Made by a program: the position numbers and the translations under genes | NCBI RefSeq assembly: GCF_046533115.1 | Contig: NZ_JAJQRC010000012.1 | Span: 1-64,000 of the forward strand | Direction: 5' to 3' | Length of the DNA stretch: 64,000 nucleotides | Origin: JAIRMO01 sp046533115 | GTDB lineage: Bacteria > Spirochaetota > Spirochaetia > Treponematales > Breznakiellaceae | Notes under the pieces: generated by a model | The model's database searches: none | Told to the model about the DNA's origin: nothing | Seen by the model: the letters and a program-made list of their open reading frames with translations, nothing else | Part shown: piece by piece, positions 30,184 to 38,987 of the stretch | Position numbering within the stretch: position 1 is the first letter of the stretch | Layout: every line of letters starts with the position of its first letter

Positions 30184-31542
30184 TTACGCCGGAGAAACGC
30201 CTTCCCCCTGCATTATTTTGAACAGCGGGCGGCTCAACAAAACCGCTATTCCGGTGGTCAGCATATCGGCGGCGGGCTGCGCCCAGATAAAACCCTTAAA
30301 ACCGAAGATATGATTAAGCAGGTAAAGAAAGGGAATATAAAACAAAAGCTGCCGCCCCAGTGTAACAACTATTGCCTGCCCCGATTTCCCGAAAGACTGA
30401 AACGAGACCATGAACGTTACTTGTGAACCTATAAACGGCAGCCCCCAGATAAACGTATACATTATCGCCGTCCCCGCCTCAATAGTTTTTGCATCATTGA
30501 TAAAGAAGCGGATAAACGTGTTACCAAACAGGCGGAGTATGAAGCTTCCCGTGACACAAACCGCCGTAGCATACAGCAGGGCAATCTTAAAACCTTTTCG
30601 CAGGCGGTCATAATTTTTTGCGCCGTAATTAAATCCCGCAAACGGCTGATACCCCTGGACAAGTGCAAAGACCAGCATAAAAACCATACTGGCAATCCTC
30701 ATTTGAACACCGATACCCGCAACCACAAAATCGCCGTAACTTGCCGCAATGCGGTTGCCCAGTATATTGGAAACGCTCATAATGAGGTTGCCTAACCCCG
30801 CCGGTATGCCGATAGATAATACCTGAAACAGCATGGTATTGTTCGGCCTGTAATCGGCGAAACGTATCGAAAGGATTGATTTTTTGCCAAGATAGTATAA
30901 AATCCCATAAATCAATGAGGCGGTTTGTCCCGCCACAGTCGCCCATGCCGCTCCGGCGGTTCCCATATTGCACCACAATATCAGAATAGGGTCAAGAATG
31001 ATGTTAAGCGCAATACCGATAAGTTGAAGCGTCATTGCCTTATCTGTTGCGCCTTCACTGCGCATTTGTCCGCTTAACACCACTCCCGCCGCCGCAACCG
31101 CCATAAAAAGTACCGTTACCGAAAAATAGTCGTCAGTATAGGCAAAGGTTGCATCACTTGCGCCGATAAGACGCAGTACCGGTGTTTTGAAAATCCAAAG
31201 GATGGCGGTTAAAATAACGCCGACACCAAGGGTGGTATAAAACGATACGGCGGAAGTATGGCGGGCTTCGGTGTCTTTTTTTGCGCCTAACATCCGGGAA
31301 ATATAACTGGAGCCGCCGGTGGCAAAAACGTTTCCTAATGCTTGCGAAAGCATAAACAAGGGAAATACCAGGGAAACTGCCGCAACCATGTTCGGGTCTC
31401 CGGTCTGACCGATAAAGAACATATCGGTCATGTTGTAAATCGCCTGGGCGAGCATTGCCGCAACCATCGGCAACGCCAGGCGGATGATTGCCGGCCCCAC
31501 GGGGGCGGTTTCCATAAGTTCAATTCCGGTATATTTCTTCAC
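30184..31542 (-). CDS. MATE-family multidrug/Na+ antiporter
   Basis: A 452-residue protein with twelve membrane segments (ELMETAPVGPAIIRLALPMVAAMLAQAIYNMTDMFFIGQTGD at the start). It is only distantly like the other MATE of this window (3259-4629). I chose GTG 31542, preceded by AAAAGGATACGCA, because the family starts at this point; an ATG at 31611 touches the upstream element. It is divergent from the two-component system and carries copy C of the shared upstream element, so that system probably controls it. Confidence 0.88.
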   Translation of the reverse strand: MKKYTGIELMETAPVGPAIIRLALPMVAAMLAQAIYNMTDMFFIGQTGDPNMVAAVSLVFPLFMLSQALGNVFATGGSSYISRMLGAKKDTEARHTSAVSFYTTLGVGVILTAILWIFKTPVLRLIGASDATFAYTDDYFSVTVLFMAVAAAGVVLSGQMRSEGATDKAMTLQLIGIALNIILDPILILWCNMGTAGAAWATVAGQTASLIYGILYYLGKKSILSIRFADYRPNNTMLFQVLSIGIPAGLGNLIMSVSNILGNRIAASYGDFVVAGIGVQMRIASMVFMLVFALVQGYQPFAGFNYGAKNYDRLRKGFKIALLYATAVCVTGSFILRLFGNTFIRFFINDAKTIEAGTAIMYTFIWGLPFIGSQVTFMVSFQSFGKSGQAIVVTLGRQLLFYIPFLYLLNHIFGFKGFIWAQPAADMLTTGIAVLLSRPLFKIMQGEGVSPA

Positions 31543-31599
31543 TGCGTATCCTTTTGTTTGAGGGTAATTCTTACTAATATCAATGCTATCAAGAATAAT

Positions 31600-31652
31600 G
31601 TTAATAAACAAGGGATAAATAATTTATAATTTTTTGTTATATCTGTTTTTTA
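31600..31652 (-). repeat. efflux upstream element, copy C
   Basis: Plus-strand 31613-31652 matches copy B base for base (GGGATAAATAATTTATAATT, then a T-run, GTTATATCTG and T6). It lies in the divergent region between the MATE gene and the response-regulator gene, overlapping neither coding region. The dyad ATAAATaATTTAT is the likely protein-binding part. Confidence 0.7.
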
Positions 31653-31654
31653 CC

Positions 31655-31683
31655 TTGCGGTTTAAGGGTAGTTTTGGTTATAC
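31655..31683 (+). promoter_or_regulatory. probable promoter of the two-component operon
   Basis: TTGCGG at 31655-31660, a 17-base spacer, TTATAC at 31678-31683, 19 bases before ATG 31702. It starts right after upstream element copy C. Confidence 0.5.
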
Positions 31684-31701
31684 TTTCTTATAGGATGCAA
31701 T

Positions 31702-32397
31702 ATGCAGGGAAAAATCCTCATCATCGAAGACGTAAAAGAATTAGCCGATCTCATAGCCCTCTACCTGACCAGGGAAGGCTTTGAAATCCGCGCGGTAAAA
31801 AGCGCCGAAGACGGATTTGTCCTCCTGGAAGAATGGAAACCGGAGCTTATCATTCTGGACATCAATCTTCCCGGCATGGACGGCTTTGAATTCCTCCAGA
31901 AAATTCGGCCGGGGAACGGTGTGCCGGTACTCATTGTTTCCGCCCGTGACAGCGACGAAGACCTCATAAGCGGCCTGAGCGGAGGGGCCGATGAATTTGT
32001 AACAAAGCCCTTTTCTCCCAAGGTGCTGGTTGCCAGGGTCAGGGCCCTTTTCCGCCGGGTACGGGACTATGAGGAGAAAGAGCCGCGCCGGGTTTTCCGT
32101 TTTGGCCCCTTTGTCCTTGACTATGACGCCTGTATACTTAAAAAAGCGGATCTGCGTATTCCCCTGTCCAACAGAGAATACGGCTGCCTTGCCTATCTTA
32201 CGGAACACCCGGGGAGGACCCTTAATCCCGAAACCATCTATGCCGGCGTCTGGAATAATCCCTATGGGGACCTTACCACCGTAGCCGTTTACATACAGCG
32301 GCTGCGAAAAAAAATAGAAGACGATCCGGCCAATCCGGTTTATATTAGAACCGTGTTCGGTATGGGTTACTGCTTTAATCTACCGGAGGCTCCATGA
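31702..32397 (+). CDS. OmpR/PhoB-type response regulator
   Basis: A 231-residue response regulator. The receiver has the phosphorylated Asp53 (ILDINLPGMDG) and Lys102 (VTKPF). The C-terminal winged helix (residues about 130-228) has the OmpR recognition region (LTTVAVYIQRLRKKIEDDP) and ends GMGYCFN. Its stop overlaps the histidine-kinase ATG by four bases. It likely binds the shared element upstream of the MATE, TolC and adaptor genes and thus runs the efflux regulon; this is inferred from position. Confidence 0.92.
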   Translation: MQGKILIIEDVKELADLIALYLTREGFEIRAVKSAEDGFVLLEEWKPELIILDINLPGMDGFEFLQKIRPGNGVPVLIVSARDSDEDLISGLSGGADEFVTKPFSPKVLVARVRALFRRVRDYEEKEPRRVFRFGPFVLDYDACILKKADLRIPLSNREYGCLAYLTEHPGRTLNPETIYAGVWNNPYGDLTTVAVYIQRLRKKIEDDPANPVYIRTVFGMGYCFNLPEAP

Positions 32398-33752
32398 AAA
32401 TTCAAACCCAGTTTCATCTCCTGATAGCCGGTATTGTCATTGTCCCCATTTTGTCTGTCCTGTCACAGATACTGTTTTTCAATTTTCTTGAAAGAAGAGA
32501 GCAGGCGGAAATTCCGGTTTACGATGATGTCATACTTGCGGACTATATCAGCCGTCAGGACTGGAAAACCATATCCCGCTTTATCGCAAAGAACAATGCG
32601 GATTTCGTTGTTTTCCGCGATGATCTTTTGGTACTCTATTCCACTATTCCCGATTTCAAGACCGGCGCCATTGGAACACAGGAAGCAATATTTTCCCTCC
32701 TGACAACGAAAAACAGCCAATACAGATACAACTTTGAATCCCCCGGCTGGCTGGAAGGCCATGAATATATTCTTATCCGCCGCCACTTGCAGGACAGGCC
32801 CCGGCCACCTCCGTTCCCCCTGGTGAGTACCATAGCGCTGCCCGCCGCCCTCGTGATATTCGCGATATTCATGTCCCTGTTCATTGCCCGGTCCATCACC
32901 AAATCGGTACTGGTTCTTGAAGACGCCACCAAGCGGATAGCCGCAGGGGAACTGGACCTAACCGTGGATGTGCGGGGAAGCAATGAAATTACCTCCCTGA
33001 CCAGTTCTTTGAATCAAATGCGCTCCACCCTTAAAGAGGAAGAAAACCGCCGCGGCCGCTTCATCATGGGCGTTACCCACGACCTCAAAACCCCGCTGGC
33101 CCTGATTAGGGGTTATACCGAGGCGCTTAGAGACGGTATTACCGATGATCCGGTTTCCCGCATTAACGCCACGGATATTATCATTTCAAAGGCGGATCAG
33201 CTTGAAGGCATGATCAACGATCTGCTTGAATTTGTGCGGATGGATACCGGAGAATGGAGGAGCCGTCTGCAAAAAATAGACATCAGCGAATTCCTGAAAA
33301 GTTTTGCCAAACGGATCAGCCTGGACGCAGAATTGTTTCACCACCATACGGAAATAGACATCACGCTACCCCCCGCCCTTTATGTCCCGCTGGATGAACG
33401 CCTTACCATTCGGGCACTCGAAAACCTCGTCAATAACGCCATTCGTTATACCCCCGACGGAACCACGGTCCGGCTTGGCGCCATAGTGGTTGAAAACACC
33501 ATCCACATAACCGTAAGCGACAACGGTCCCGGCGTAAGTAAAACCGATCTGCCCCATGTCTTTGAAGCGTTTTACCGGGGGAGTTCATCCCGCCGGGAAG
33601 AAGGTATGGGTCTGGGTTTATCAATCGTGAAATGGGTTGTCTCTTCCCACGGCTGGTCGATAGCGGTTACCTCGGAGCAAAACATAGAGAATAACGCCTC
33701 TGAAACTTGTTTTACCATTACCATCCCGTTGGGAAGGGTTATGGAAGGGTAA
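32394..33752 (+). CDS. sensor histidine kinase
   Basis: A 452-residue membrane kinase. Two helices (about 7-27 and 145-168) bracket a small periplasmic sensor with no recognised fold. A HAMP domain follows (SITKSVLVLEDATKRIAAGELDL), then the H-box with His229 (THDLKTPLALIRGY), the N-box (LENLVNNAIRYTP), DNGPGV and the G2 box GMGLGLSIV. It phosphorylates the response regulator encoded just before it. The signal is unknown; drugs or envelope stress would fit the neighbouring efflux genes. Confidence 0.92.
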   Translation: MKIQTQFHLLIAGIVIVPILSVLSQILFFNFLERREQAEIPVYDDVILADYISRQDWKTISRFIAKNNADFVVFRDDLLVLYSTIPDFKTGAIGTQEAIFSLLTTKNSQYRYNFESPGWLEGHEYILIRRHLQDRPRPPPFPLVSTIALPAALVIFAIFMSLFIARSITKSVLVLEDATKRIAAGELDLTVDVRGSNEITSLTSSLNQMRSTLKEEENRRGRFIMGVTHDLKTPLALIRGYTEALRDGITDDPVSRINATDIIISKADQLEGMINDLLEFVRMDTGEWRSRLQKIDISEFLKSFAKRISLDAELFHHHTEIDITLPPALYVPLDERLTIRALENLVNNAIRYTPDGTTVRLGAIVVENTIHITVSDNGPGVSKTDLPHVFEAFYRGSSSRREEGMGLGLSIVKWVVSSHGWSIAVTSEQNIENNASETCFTITIPLGRVMEG

Positions 33753-33841
33753 TTCCGCAGTTCTTCGCTGTTTATCACTAGACCGTATCCCATCAGATAG
33801 ACATAAAAATAAGCGTATAGTAAACAGAAGGAGAGGAAAAG

Positions 33842-34375
33842 ATGGGAAAAAACGACCAAGAACAGCGGGTATACCCCCGGGAATTTAAAGCCGAAGCGGT
33901 AGCGCTGGCCGAAAAACATGAGAAACCGGTAAGCCGGATAGCGGCGGATTTGGGTATCAACGAAAATATGCTGCGCCGGGACTATGGGAAAGGGGGTAAG
34001 TCGGAAGAAAGTGGCCCGGTTACTGCGGGAAAACGGCTTAAATGCCCGCCGGAGGGGGAAATTCATCCCCACGACCACCTCGAACCATGGGCTTGAGGTG
34101 TGCGAAAACATCCTGAACCGGGAGTCTCAGGCGGCAGGTAGCGGGGAGCAATGGGTCTCGGACCTCACCTATCTGCGGACGGAAGGGGGCTGGATATATC
34201 TGACGGTGAGGCAGAGCATGAGCCGAAAGGGGAATTGTTCAGGCCTTTGGTATTCATGTACATCGAGGCCTATTACCATCGGGTTCGGCTCCATTTGGCG
34301 CTTGACTATGGTGCGCCTGATATGTTTAACTCAGGGAGAGTCGCTTAATGGTGTCTACCTAATGGTGTAAAGTCC
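33842..34375 (+). pseudogene. IS3-family transposase, decayed remnant
   Basis: Three broken pieces in order. First is OrfA (QRVYPREFKAEAVALAEKHE..AADLGINENMLRR) at 33842-33975. Then comes an OrfB segment in another frame (KGVSRKKVARLLRENGLNAR, later GEQWVSDLTYLRTEGGWIYL, the first Asp of the DDE triad). Last is an OrfB end in a third frame (MYIEAYYHRVRLHLALDYGAP). Internal deletions remove most of the catalytic domain, so it cannot transpose. A TGGTGTCTACC sequence after the last piece may be what is left of the right inverted repeat. No matching left end is evident. Confidence 0.75.
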
Positions 34376-34596
34376 ACTTCGTTATGGAACACTAAAATTC
34401 ACCTCCGGATTGAAAATTCCCGAGTGATACAAAAGTGATACTTTTTAGTCTCGAAGGCATAATTTTCCACTTGACGCTTTGCCGCATAATGCGCTATACT
34501 GACACTTCCTGGATAGGTAATTCTATACAGGATAAGGAAATAGCAATATTTCTAATACGAATTGATACAGCGTGATTTCTTATGAATTGAGAAGTC

Positions 34597-34645
34597 TTCA
34601 GATTGCGGATCTGAAGGTCGGAGGTTCGAATCCTCTCAGCCTCAT
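34597..34645 (+). pseudogene. tRNA 3' half, possible attachment-site scar
   Basis: The anticodon arm (CTTCAGATTGCGGATCTGAAG, loop TTGCGGA, anticodon read as GCG, Arg), the T arm GGAGG-TTCGAAT-CCTCT and the acceptor strand CAGCCTC plus A are all present. The matching 5' half (GAGGCTG and a D arm) is missing upstream. A 3' half alone is what remains at one end of an element integrated into a tRNA gene. The flanks 34376-34596 and 34646-34751 show no gene I can support. Confidence 0.55.
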
Positions 34646-34751
34646 CAGCCTTGGGGCAGTTCCAAGATCCGATGATCCGGCAGGACCATGAATTTGGAAC
34701 CAGCGTTCGTAAGTATTATAATCCTGATTATAGGGCGATCAGGTTATTATA

Positions 34752-34838
34752 GGAGAGATGCGAGAGCGGTCGAATCGGGCGGTCTCGAAAACCGTTGAAC
34801 CCGTGAGGGTTCCGAGGGTTCGAATCCCTCTCTCTCCG
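34752..34838 (+). tRNA. tRNA-Ser(CGA)
   Basis: An 87-base class II tRNA. The acceptor GGAGAGA pairs with TCTCTCC, the anticodon loop is CTCGAAA (CGA), the long variable arm has AACCCGTGAGGGTT and the T arm is GAGGG-TTCGAAT-CCCTC, with G as discriminator base. CCA is not encoded. Reads UCG codons. Confidence 0.9.
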
Positions 34839-34967
34839 AGAAGTCATAAAAATCCCTCTAAAGGAGGGATTCGAACCGGAAGCTGCGCCGATCGGAGGGG
34901 TGTTGTTGTTGAAGCGTTTTTCAAAATTCGATTGATTATGAAAAATGTTTATGGGACAAATTTATTG

Positions 34968-35054
34968 GGAGAGATGACCGAGCGGCCGAAGGTGCACGAT
35001 TGGAAGTCGTGTGTACCCGGAAGGGTACCGAGGGTTCGAATCCCTCTCTCTCCG
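34968..35054 (+). tRNA. tRNA-Ser(GGA)
   Basis: A class II tRNA with the same acceptor and T arm as the preceding tRNA-Ser. Anticodon stem CACGA/TCGTG holds loop TTGGAAG (GGA); the variable arm is TACCCGGAAGGGTA. CCA is not encoded. Reads UCC and UCU codons. Its 3' end is the start of the tandem repeat that follows. Confidence 0.9.
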
Positions 35055-35388
35055 AAAAGTTACAAAAAGCCTCTAAAGGAGGGATTCGAACCGGAAGCTG
35101 CGCCGACCGAAGGGAGGAAAAGGCGGCAGGGATGCCGCCGGCAGCAGCTGGAGGCGGGGGTGAAGGAGCAAACAGGAAGTTTGCGAGAGAACCCCGAATC
35201 CCTCTCTCTCCGAAAAGTTACAAAAAGCCTTCCTAAGGAGGGATTCGAACCGGAAGCTGCGCCGACCGAAAGGAGGAAAAGGCGGCAGGGATGCCGCCGG
35301 CAGCAGCTGGAGGCGGGGGTGAAGGAGCAAATAGGAAGTTTGCGAGAGAACCCCGAATCCCTCTCTCTCCGAAAAGTTACAAAAAGCC
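35038..35388 (+). repeat. 158-159-bp tandem repeat seeded by tRNA-Ser 3' end
   Basis: Two full units (starting 35038 and 35196) and a 34-base third start (35355). Each begins with the tRNA-Ser 3' end (GAATCCCTCTCTCTCCG), then GAAAAGTTACAAAAAGCC, an inverted T-arm-like GGAGGGATTCGAACC, and a GC-rich hairpin (GGCGGCAGGGATGCCGCC). A partial copy also follows tRNA-Ser(CGA) at 34822-34898. A long open frame across the region is an artefact. Confidence 0.85.
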
Positions 35389-35425
35389 TCGTGTGGTTTG
35401 TGGTTTTATCAGTGTTTTTAGCCCA

Positions 35426-36997
35426 TTACGGTATAGGGAACCGCTCGTCAGTTTTCGGGGAGGCGTTGCGGGAGATTAATTCCACTGCCAAACGGCAGAG
35501 TCCTTCAAAACTGGCTTCCGCCGGGGTATAGGTTTCCATGCCGAACCCCTTCGCCCGGACCGCGGTGGCTGTTCCGATACAGAGGGCCTTGACGCCCTGG
35601 CCGGAACAGGCGGCGGCAAAAACCGGTACCGCGGAGGGACTGAAAAAGAGTACAAAATCAAAACGGCCTTCGCCGATAATGTCCCGGGCAATGGAACTGC
35701 CTTCGGCGGGAAGGGTCTCATATACCACCAATTCCCGAAAAGGGATCGCCCTTTCTTTCAAAATTCTGTCGAGGCCCTTTTCACTGACCTGGGAACGGAT
35801 CAGCAGGGCTTCTTCCCCGGGGGACATCTGTTCTATCAGGGCCAGCCCAAGCTGGGTTCCGTTAAAAACCGGAGGCATACAATCGGGGATAAAACCCCAC
35901 CCGGCCAAAGCTTCCGCCGTGGCGGTACCTACGGCGGCGAATTTACGTTCCGCAAAAAAGCGGAGGTCCCCGCCGGAACTGAGGAATCCATTGAAGAAGT
36001 AGTTGACCCCTTTGGCGCTGGTAAATACCAGCCATTGACTGGACCCGAGGGTTTCGCGCCAGGAAGATCCCCAACCGGACACGGGCCGGATCCTGACACA
36101 GGGGAAAGGTATGGGCACTCCGCCTAGGGCGTGGATCTTACCGCAGGTTTCGGCGTTAGTTGGTTCCGGACGGGTTACCACCATCCGGGCTCCCTTGAGG
36201 GATATAAAGGGTTCCGCCGATTCTTCGGTATAAACCCGGTCCACAGGCATTTGGTAACCCAGGGAGCATACCGGACCTATCACCACCAATACGGGCGCTC
36301 TGCCGGGGAATAGGGGGCCGTTGTTCTCTTCCGGTTCCGCTTTTCCCAAAGAACCAAGCAGGGTGCGGAACACGCGCTGCCGGGGGGTAGTTCCCCCGGT
36401 AATGATTGCCGCCGGGACATCCGGGGAGAAGCCCTCCTGTATAAGGTGATGGGATATCTCCCCCAGCTCAGATCCTCCCATAAGGATTACCAGGGTTCCC
36501 CCCACCGATGTAAGTCCCCTCAGGACTTCCGGTCCCGGCGGGCCGTCCTCCCGCCCATGCCAGGAAATAATGTGCAGTCCCGAGCTGAGTCCCCGGTGGG
36601 TAACGGGGATCCCCGCCCCGGCGGGGACCGCCAGGGCCGAGCTGATCCCCGGTACGGCCTCCACGGGAATACCCGCATCCCGCAAAGCGAGCAGTTCCTC
36701 CCCGCCCCGGCCAAAAAGAAAGGGGTCCCCTCCCTTCAGCCGTACCACCCGTCTACCCTTCCGGGCTTCCCCTATTAATAGACGGTTAATCTCCTCCTGG
36801 GGAAGGGGATGATGGTGGGGGACTTTGCCGGCGTTAATCAGACGGACTTTGGGGGGAAGGGTAAGGAGGATCTCCTCGGAGACAAGCCGGTCATAGACCA
36901 CTGTTTCGGCCTGATCCAGAACTTCCCGGCCCCTCAGGGTGAGGAAAGCGGGATCTCCCGGACCGGCGCCCACAAGCCAGACCTTACCGGTACTCAT
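35426..36997 (-). CDS. cobA-hemD: uroporphyrinogen-III methyltransferase/synthase fusion
   Basis: A 523-residue fusion. Residues 1-250 are SUMT (CobA): VWLVGAGPGDPAFLTLRG, VVRLKGGDPFLFGRGGEE and VPGISSALAVPAGAGIP. Residues about 265-510 are uroporphyrinogen-III synthase (HemD): MVVTRPEPTN, WLVFTSAKGV and FFSPSAVPVF. One protein closes hydroxymethylbilane to uroporphyrinogen III and methylates it twice to precorrin-2. Its start overlaps the hemC stop by four bases. It is the last gene of the sulfite-reduction operon and feeds siroheme, and perhaps corrinoids. Confidence 0.92.
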   Translation of the reverse strand: MSTGKVWLVGAGPGDPAFLTLRGREVLDQAETVVYDRLVSEEILLTLPPKVRLINAGKVPHHHPLPQEEINRLLIGEARKGRRVVRLKGGDPFLFGRGGEELLALRDAGIPVEAVPGISSALAVPAGAGIPVTHRGLSSGLHIISWHGREDGPPGPEVLRGLTSVGGTLVILMGGSELGEISHHLIQEGFSPDVPAAIITGGTTPRQRVFRTLLGSLGKAEPEENNGPLFPGRAPVLVVIGPVCSLGYQMPVDRVYTEESAEPFISLKGARMVVTRPEPTNAETCGKIHALGGVPIPFPCVRIRPVSGWGSSWRETLGSSQWLVFTSAKGVNYFFNGFLSSGGDLRFFAERKFAAVGTATAEALAGWGFIPDCMPPVFNGTQLGLALIEQMSPGEEALLIRSQVSEKGLDRILKERAIPFRELVVYETLPAEGSSIARDIIGEGRFDFVLFFSPSAVPVFAAACSGQGVKALCIGTATAVRAKGFGMETYTPAEASFEGLCRLAVELISRNASPKTDERFPIP

Positions 36998-37944
36998 TGT
37001 TCTTCCCGTCCGGACAGGAGCCGCCGGGCCAGAGATTCTGCCAATTCAAATTTCCGGTCCCTGTCTCCGGAGATTTCTTCTCTATAAAACGGAGAGGCGG
37101 CGCCGGCGGCATATATGGCAATGATGACTATTTCCGTACCCGAAATCCGGGCAAAGGCGGCGGCGGGGAAGTGGCAGCCCCCTCCCAGCGTCCGGATGAC
37201 CCGCCGTTCCGTCCCTGCTTCTTCTTCGGTAACCGGGTCCCGCAGGGCATCGAGGAAGGCGTAATCTTCACCCCGCCTTCCCTGGAGGGCCAGCACCCCC
37301 TGTCCCGCCGCGGGGACCATATCCCGGACGGAAAAGTAATACCCCCGCCGGTCTTTGATCCCAAGCCGCTGGATGCCCGCGGCGGCCAGGATCAAGGCCC
37401 CGAATTGTCCCTGATCCAGTTTTGCCAGCCTGGTAGGTACATTTCCCCGGATGGGCGCGACGGTAAGTTCCGGGGCCCGGACCAACAGCTGGATCCGCCG
37501 CCGCATACTGGAGCAGCCTACGGGGGCGATGCCGGGCTGTCTGAGGGGAAGCGCCCTTCCAGGGGATAATTCGGTGAAATTTTCGGGGTTCCCGGTTTCG
37601 GGAGCTTTGGGCAGGATCAGCATGTCCCGGGGGTCTCCCCGCTTGGCCATACCAACTATGGGCAGCAGATCATCCTGTTCCATGGCCATATCCTTTAGGC
37701 TGTGGACGCAGAGATCCACTTCATTTTTTAAAAGGGCCTGTTCCAACGCGCCGGTAAAGAGGTCTTTCCCGCCGGCTCCGCCGCTTTCCAGGGGGAGTTC
37801 CGGGTACAGATCCCCCCGGGTCTTCATGGTGACCAAGCGGAGGGAAAATTCCGGATGGGCCTTGGCAATGATCCCCATCACAAGCCGGGTCTGGGCCACC
37901 GCCAGATCGCTTTCCCTGGTGCCAAATCGAATTTCCCGGACCAA
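36994..37944 (-). CDS. hemC: hydroxymethylbilane synthase
   Basis: A 316-residue porphobilinogen deaminase. It begins IRFGTRESDLAVAQTRLV, has CVHSLKDMAM and GCSSMRRRIQLLVRAPELTVAPIRGN in the active site and the Cys that carries the dipyrromethane cofactor in GGGCHFP. It joins four porphobilinogens into hydroxymethylbilane, the substrate of the HemD half of the next protein. No hemA or hemB is in the window, so the early steps are encoded elsewhere. Confidence 0.93.
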   Translation of the reverse strand: MVREIRFGTRESDLAVAQTRLVMGIIAKAHPEFSLRLVTMKTRGDLYPELPLESGGAGGKDLFTGALEQALLKNEVDLCVHSLKDMAMEQDDLLPIVGMAKRGDPRDMLILPKAPETGNPENFTELSPGRALPLRQPGIAPVGCSSMRRRIQLLVRAPELTVAPIRGNVPTRLAKLDQGQFGALILAAAGIQRLGIKDRRGYYFSVRDMVPAAGQGVLALQGRRGEDYAFLDALRDPVTEEEAGTERRVIRTLGGGCHFPAAAFARISGTEIVIIAIYAAGAASPFYREEISGDRDRKFELAESLARRLLSGREEQ

Positions 37945-37953
37945 CGCCTTCTC

Positions 37954-38565
37954 CTATGAGTTTTTCGTTACAACCCTACTGATCAAGCGGTTCAGCCCCT
38001 CTTGCCAGCCGGTTCCTGTTTCCTCAGGGAGGCGCCCGTCCTTATAACCGGCGGAACTTTCCGTTCGGAGGCGTTGCCGCGCATCCTTGAGGGCCGCTAA
38101 ACTTTCCCCCAGGTTGGGGGGCCAGCTTTTGTCCAGTTCCTCCCTAAGCCGGGCCGTGAGCCCCGGGCAGGCGCCGGAACTGGTGATCCCCGCCACCAGT
38201 TCCCCCCGCCGTACCAGGGCGGGGAAAAAAAAGCCGCACAATTCGGGATCGTCCGCCGTGTTGACCAGGATACCCGCCTTTTGCGCGTCAACGGCAACAC
38301 GCCGGTTAAGTTCCCGATCCTTCGCGGCGGCGATTACCAGGCCGGCGTCCCGCAGGTCCTCCATCCCGGCATATTCCCTTGTTTCCAGGACTAACAGGCC
38401 CTCCCGGGCCAGTTCCCGGATGGTTCCGGAAGGCTCCGGGGCGATCACGGTAAGAGATACCCCGAAATCAAGCATGGTCCGGACCCGCCGCTCCGCCACC
38501 GAACCTCCCCCAACCAGGGTACAAAGCGACCCGGCTAAATTAACAAATAGCGGGAAATAGGGCAT
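37954..38565 (-). CDS. precorrin-2 dehydrogenase / siroheme synthase N-terminal
   Basis: A 203-residue protein of the CysG N-terminal/Met8p/SirC type. The NAD-binding loop is CTLVGGGSVAERRVR and the sequences NTADDPELCGFFFPA and GITSSGACPGLTARLREEL follow. It oxidises precorrin-2 to sirohydrochlorin; Met8p-like members can also insert iron. No separate chelatase gene is present, so it may do both steps. Its start shares one base with the stop of the JAMM-peptidase gene. Confidence 0.88.
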   Translation of the reverse strand: MPYFPLFVNLAGSLCTLVGGGSVAERRVRTMLDFGVSLTVIAPEPSGTIRELAREGLLVLETREYAGMEDLRDAGLVIAAAKDRELNRRVAVDAQKAGILVNTADDPELCGFFFPALVRRGELVAGITSSGACPGLTARLREELDKSWPPNLGESLAALKDARQRLRTESSAGYKDGRLPEETGTGWQEGLNRLISRVVTKNS

Positions 38566-38987
38566 TATACCTCCGGAACCGCCGGACCGGCGATCGGTTC
38601 CTCCTCCGCCCGGCCTTGACGGATCAGGAAGCTTTTCAATTCCGGCGGGTCTTTCTGAAATGATATGATAACATAACTAAGGGAGGGATCAAAGGCGAGG
38701 CGGATATCCTCCGCGGAAGGCCGGGCAGGAGTTGCCGGGTGGCTATGAAAATTACCCAGCAGGATCCACCCCCGGTTTCGTATGTCCTTGATCACCTTGA
38801 ATTGGTCCTTCGGGTCCATGGAAAAATGTTCCGCGCTTTGGTCCGTATTGGTCAGACCGTATACCGCCTTGACGGTTTTCTCCTCCCCCCGGATCTCCCC
38901 GGCAATAAGGCCGCAGGACTCATGGGGCAGTCCTTGCCTGCCGTGAAGGATCAGGGCTTCCCGGTGTTCCGGCGGAAGGATCAGCAT
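38565..38987 (-). CDS. JAMM (M67) metallopeptidase, HcyD/Mec-like
   Basis: A 140-residue zinc peptidase with the full JAMM set: Glu23 (PHESCGLI), then HSHPATPARPSAEDI with His81, His83, Ser91 and Asp94. Bacterial M67 enzymes of this size remove the residues that follow the Gly-Gly of ThiS-like carriers (HcyD of Wolinella, QbsD) or release cysteine from a carrier (Mec of Mycobacterium). The adjacent ThiS-like gene overlaps it by seven bases and its product has exactly such a tail, so it is the probable substrate. Confidence 0.88.
   Translation of the reverse strand: MLILPPEHREALILHGRQGLPHESCGLIAGEIRGEEKTVKAVYGLTNTDQSAEHFSMDPKDQFKVIKDIRNRGWILLGNFHSHPATPARPSAEDIRLAFDPSLSYVIISFQKDPPELKSFLIRQGRAEEEPIAGPAVPEV

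Noticed and set aside
33842..34375. Active IS3 element
   Set aside because: Three frames, missing catalytic core and no paired terminal repeats show that it is a dead remnant.
34758..35531. A 257-codon open frame across the tRNA-Ser genes and repeats
   Set aside because: It reads through two tRNA genes and the tandem repeat; the peptide is a by-product of the repeat unit and has no ribosome site.
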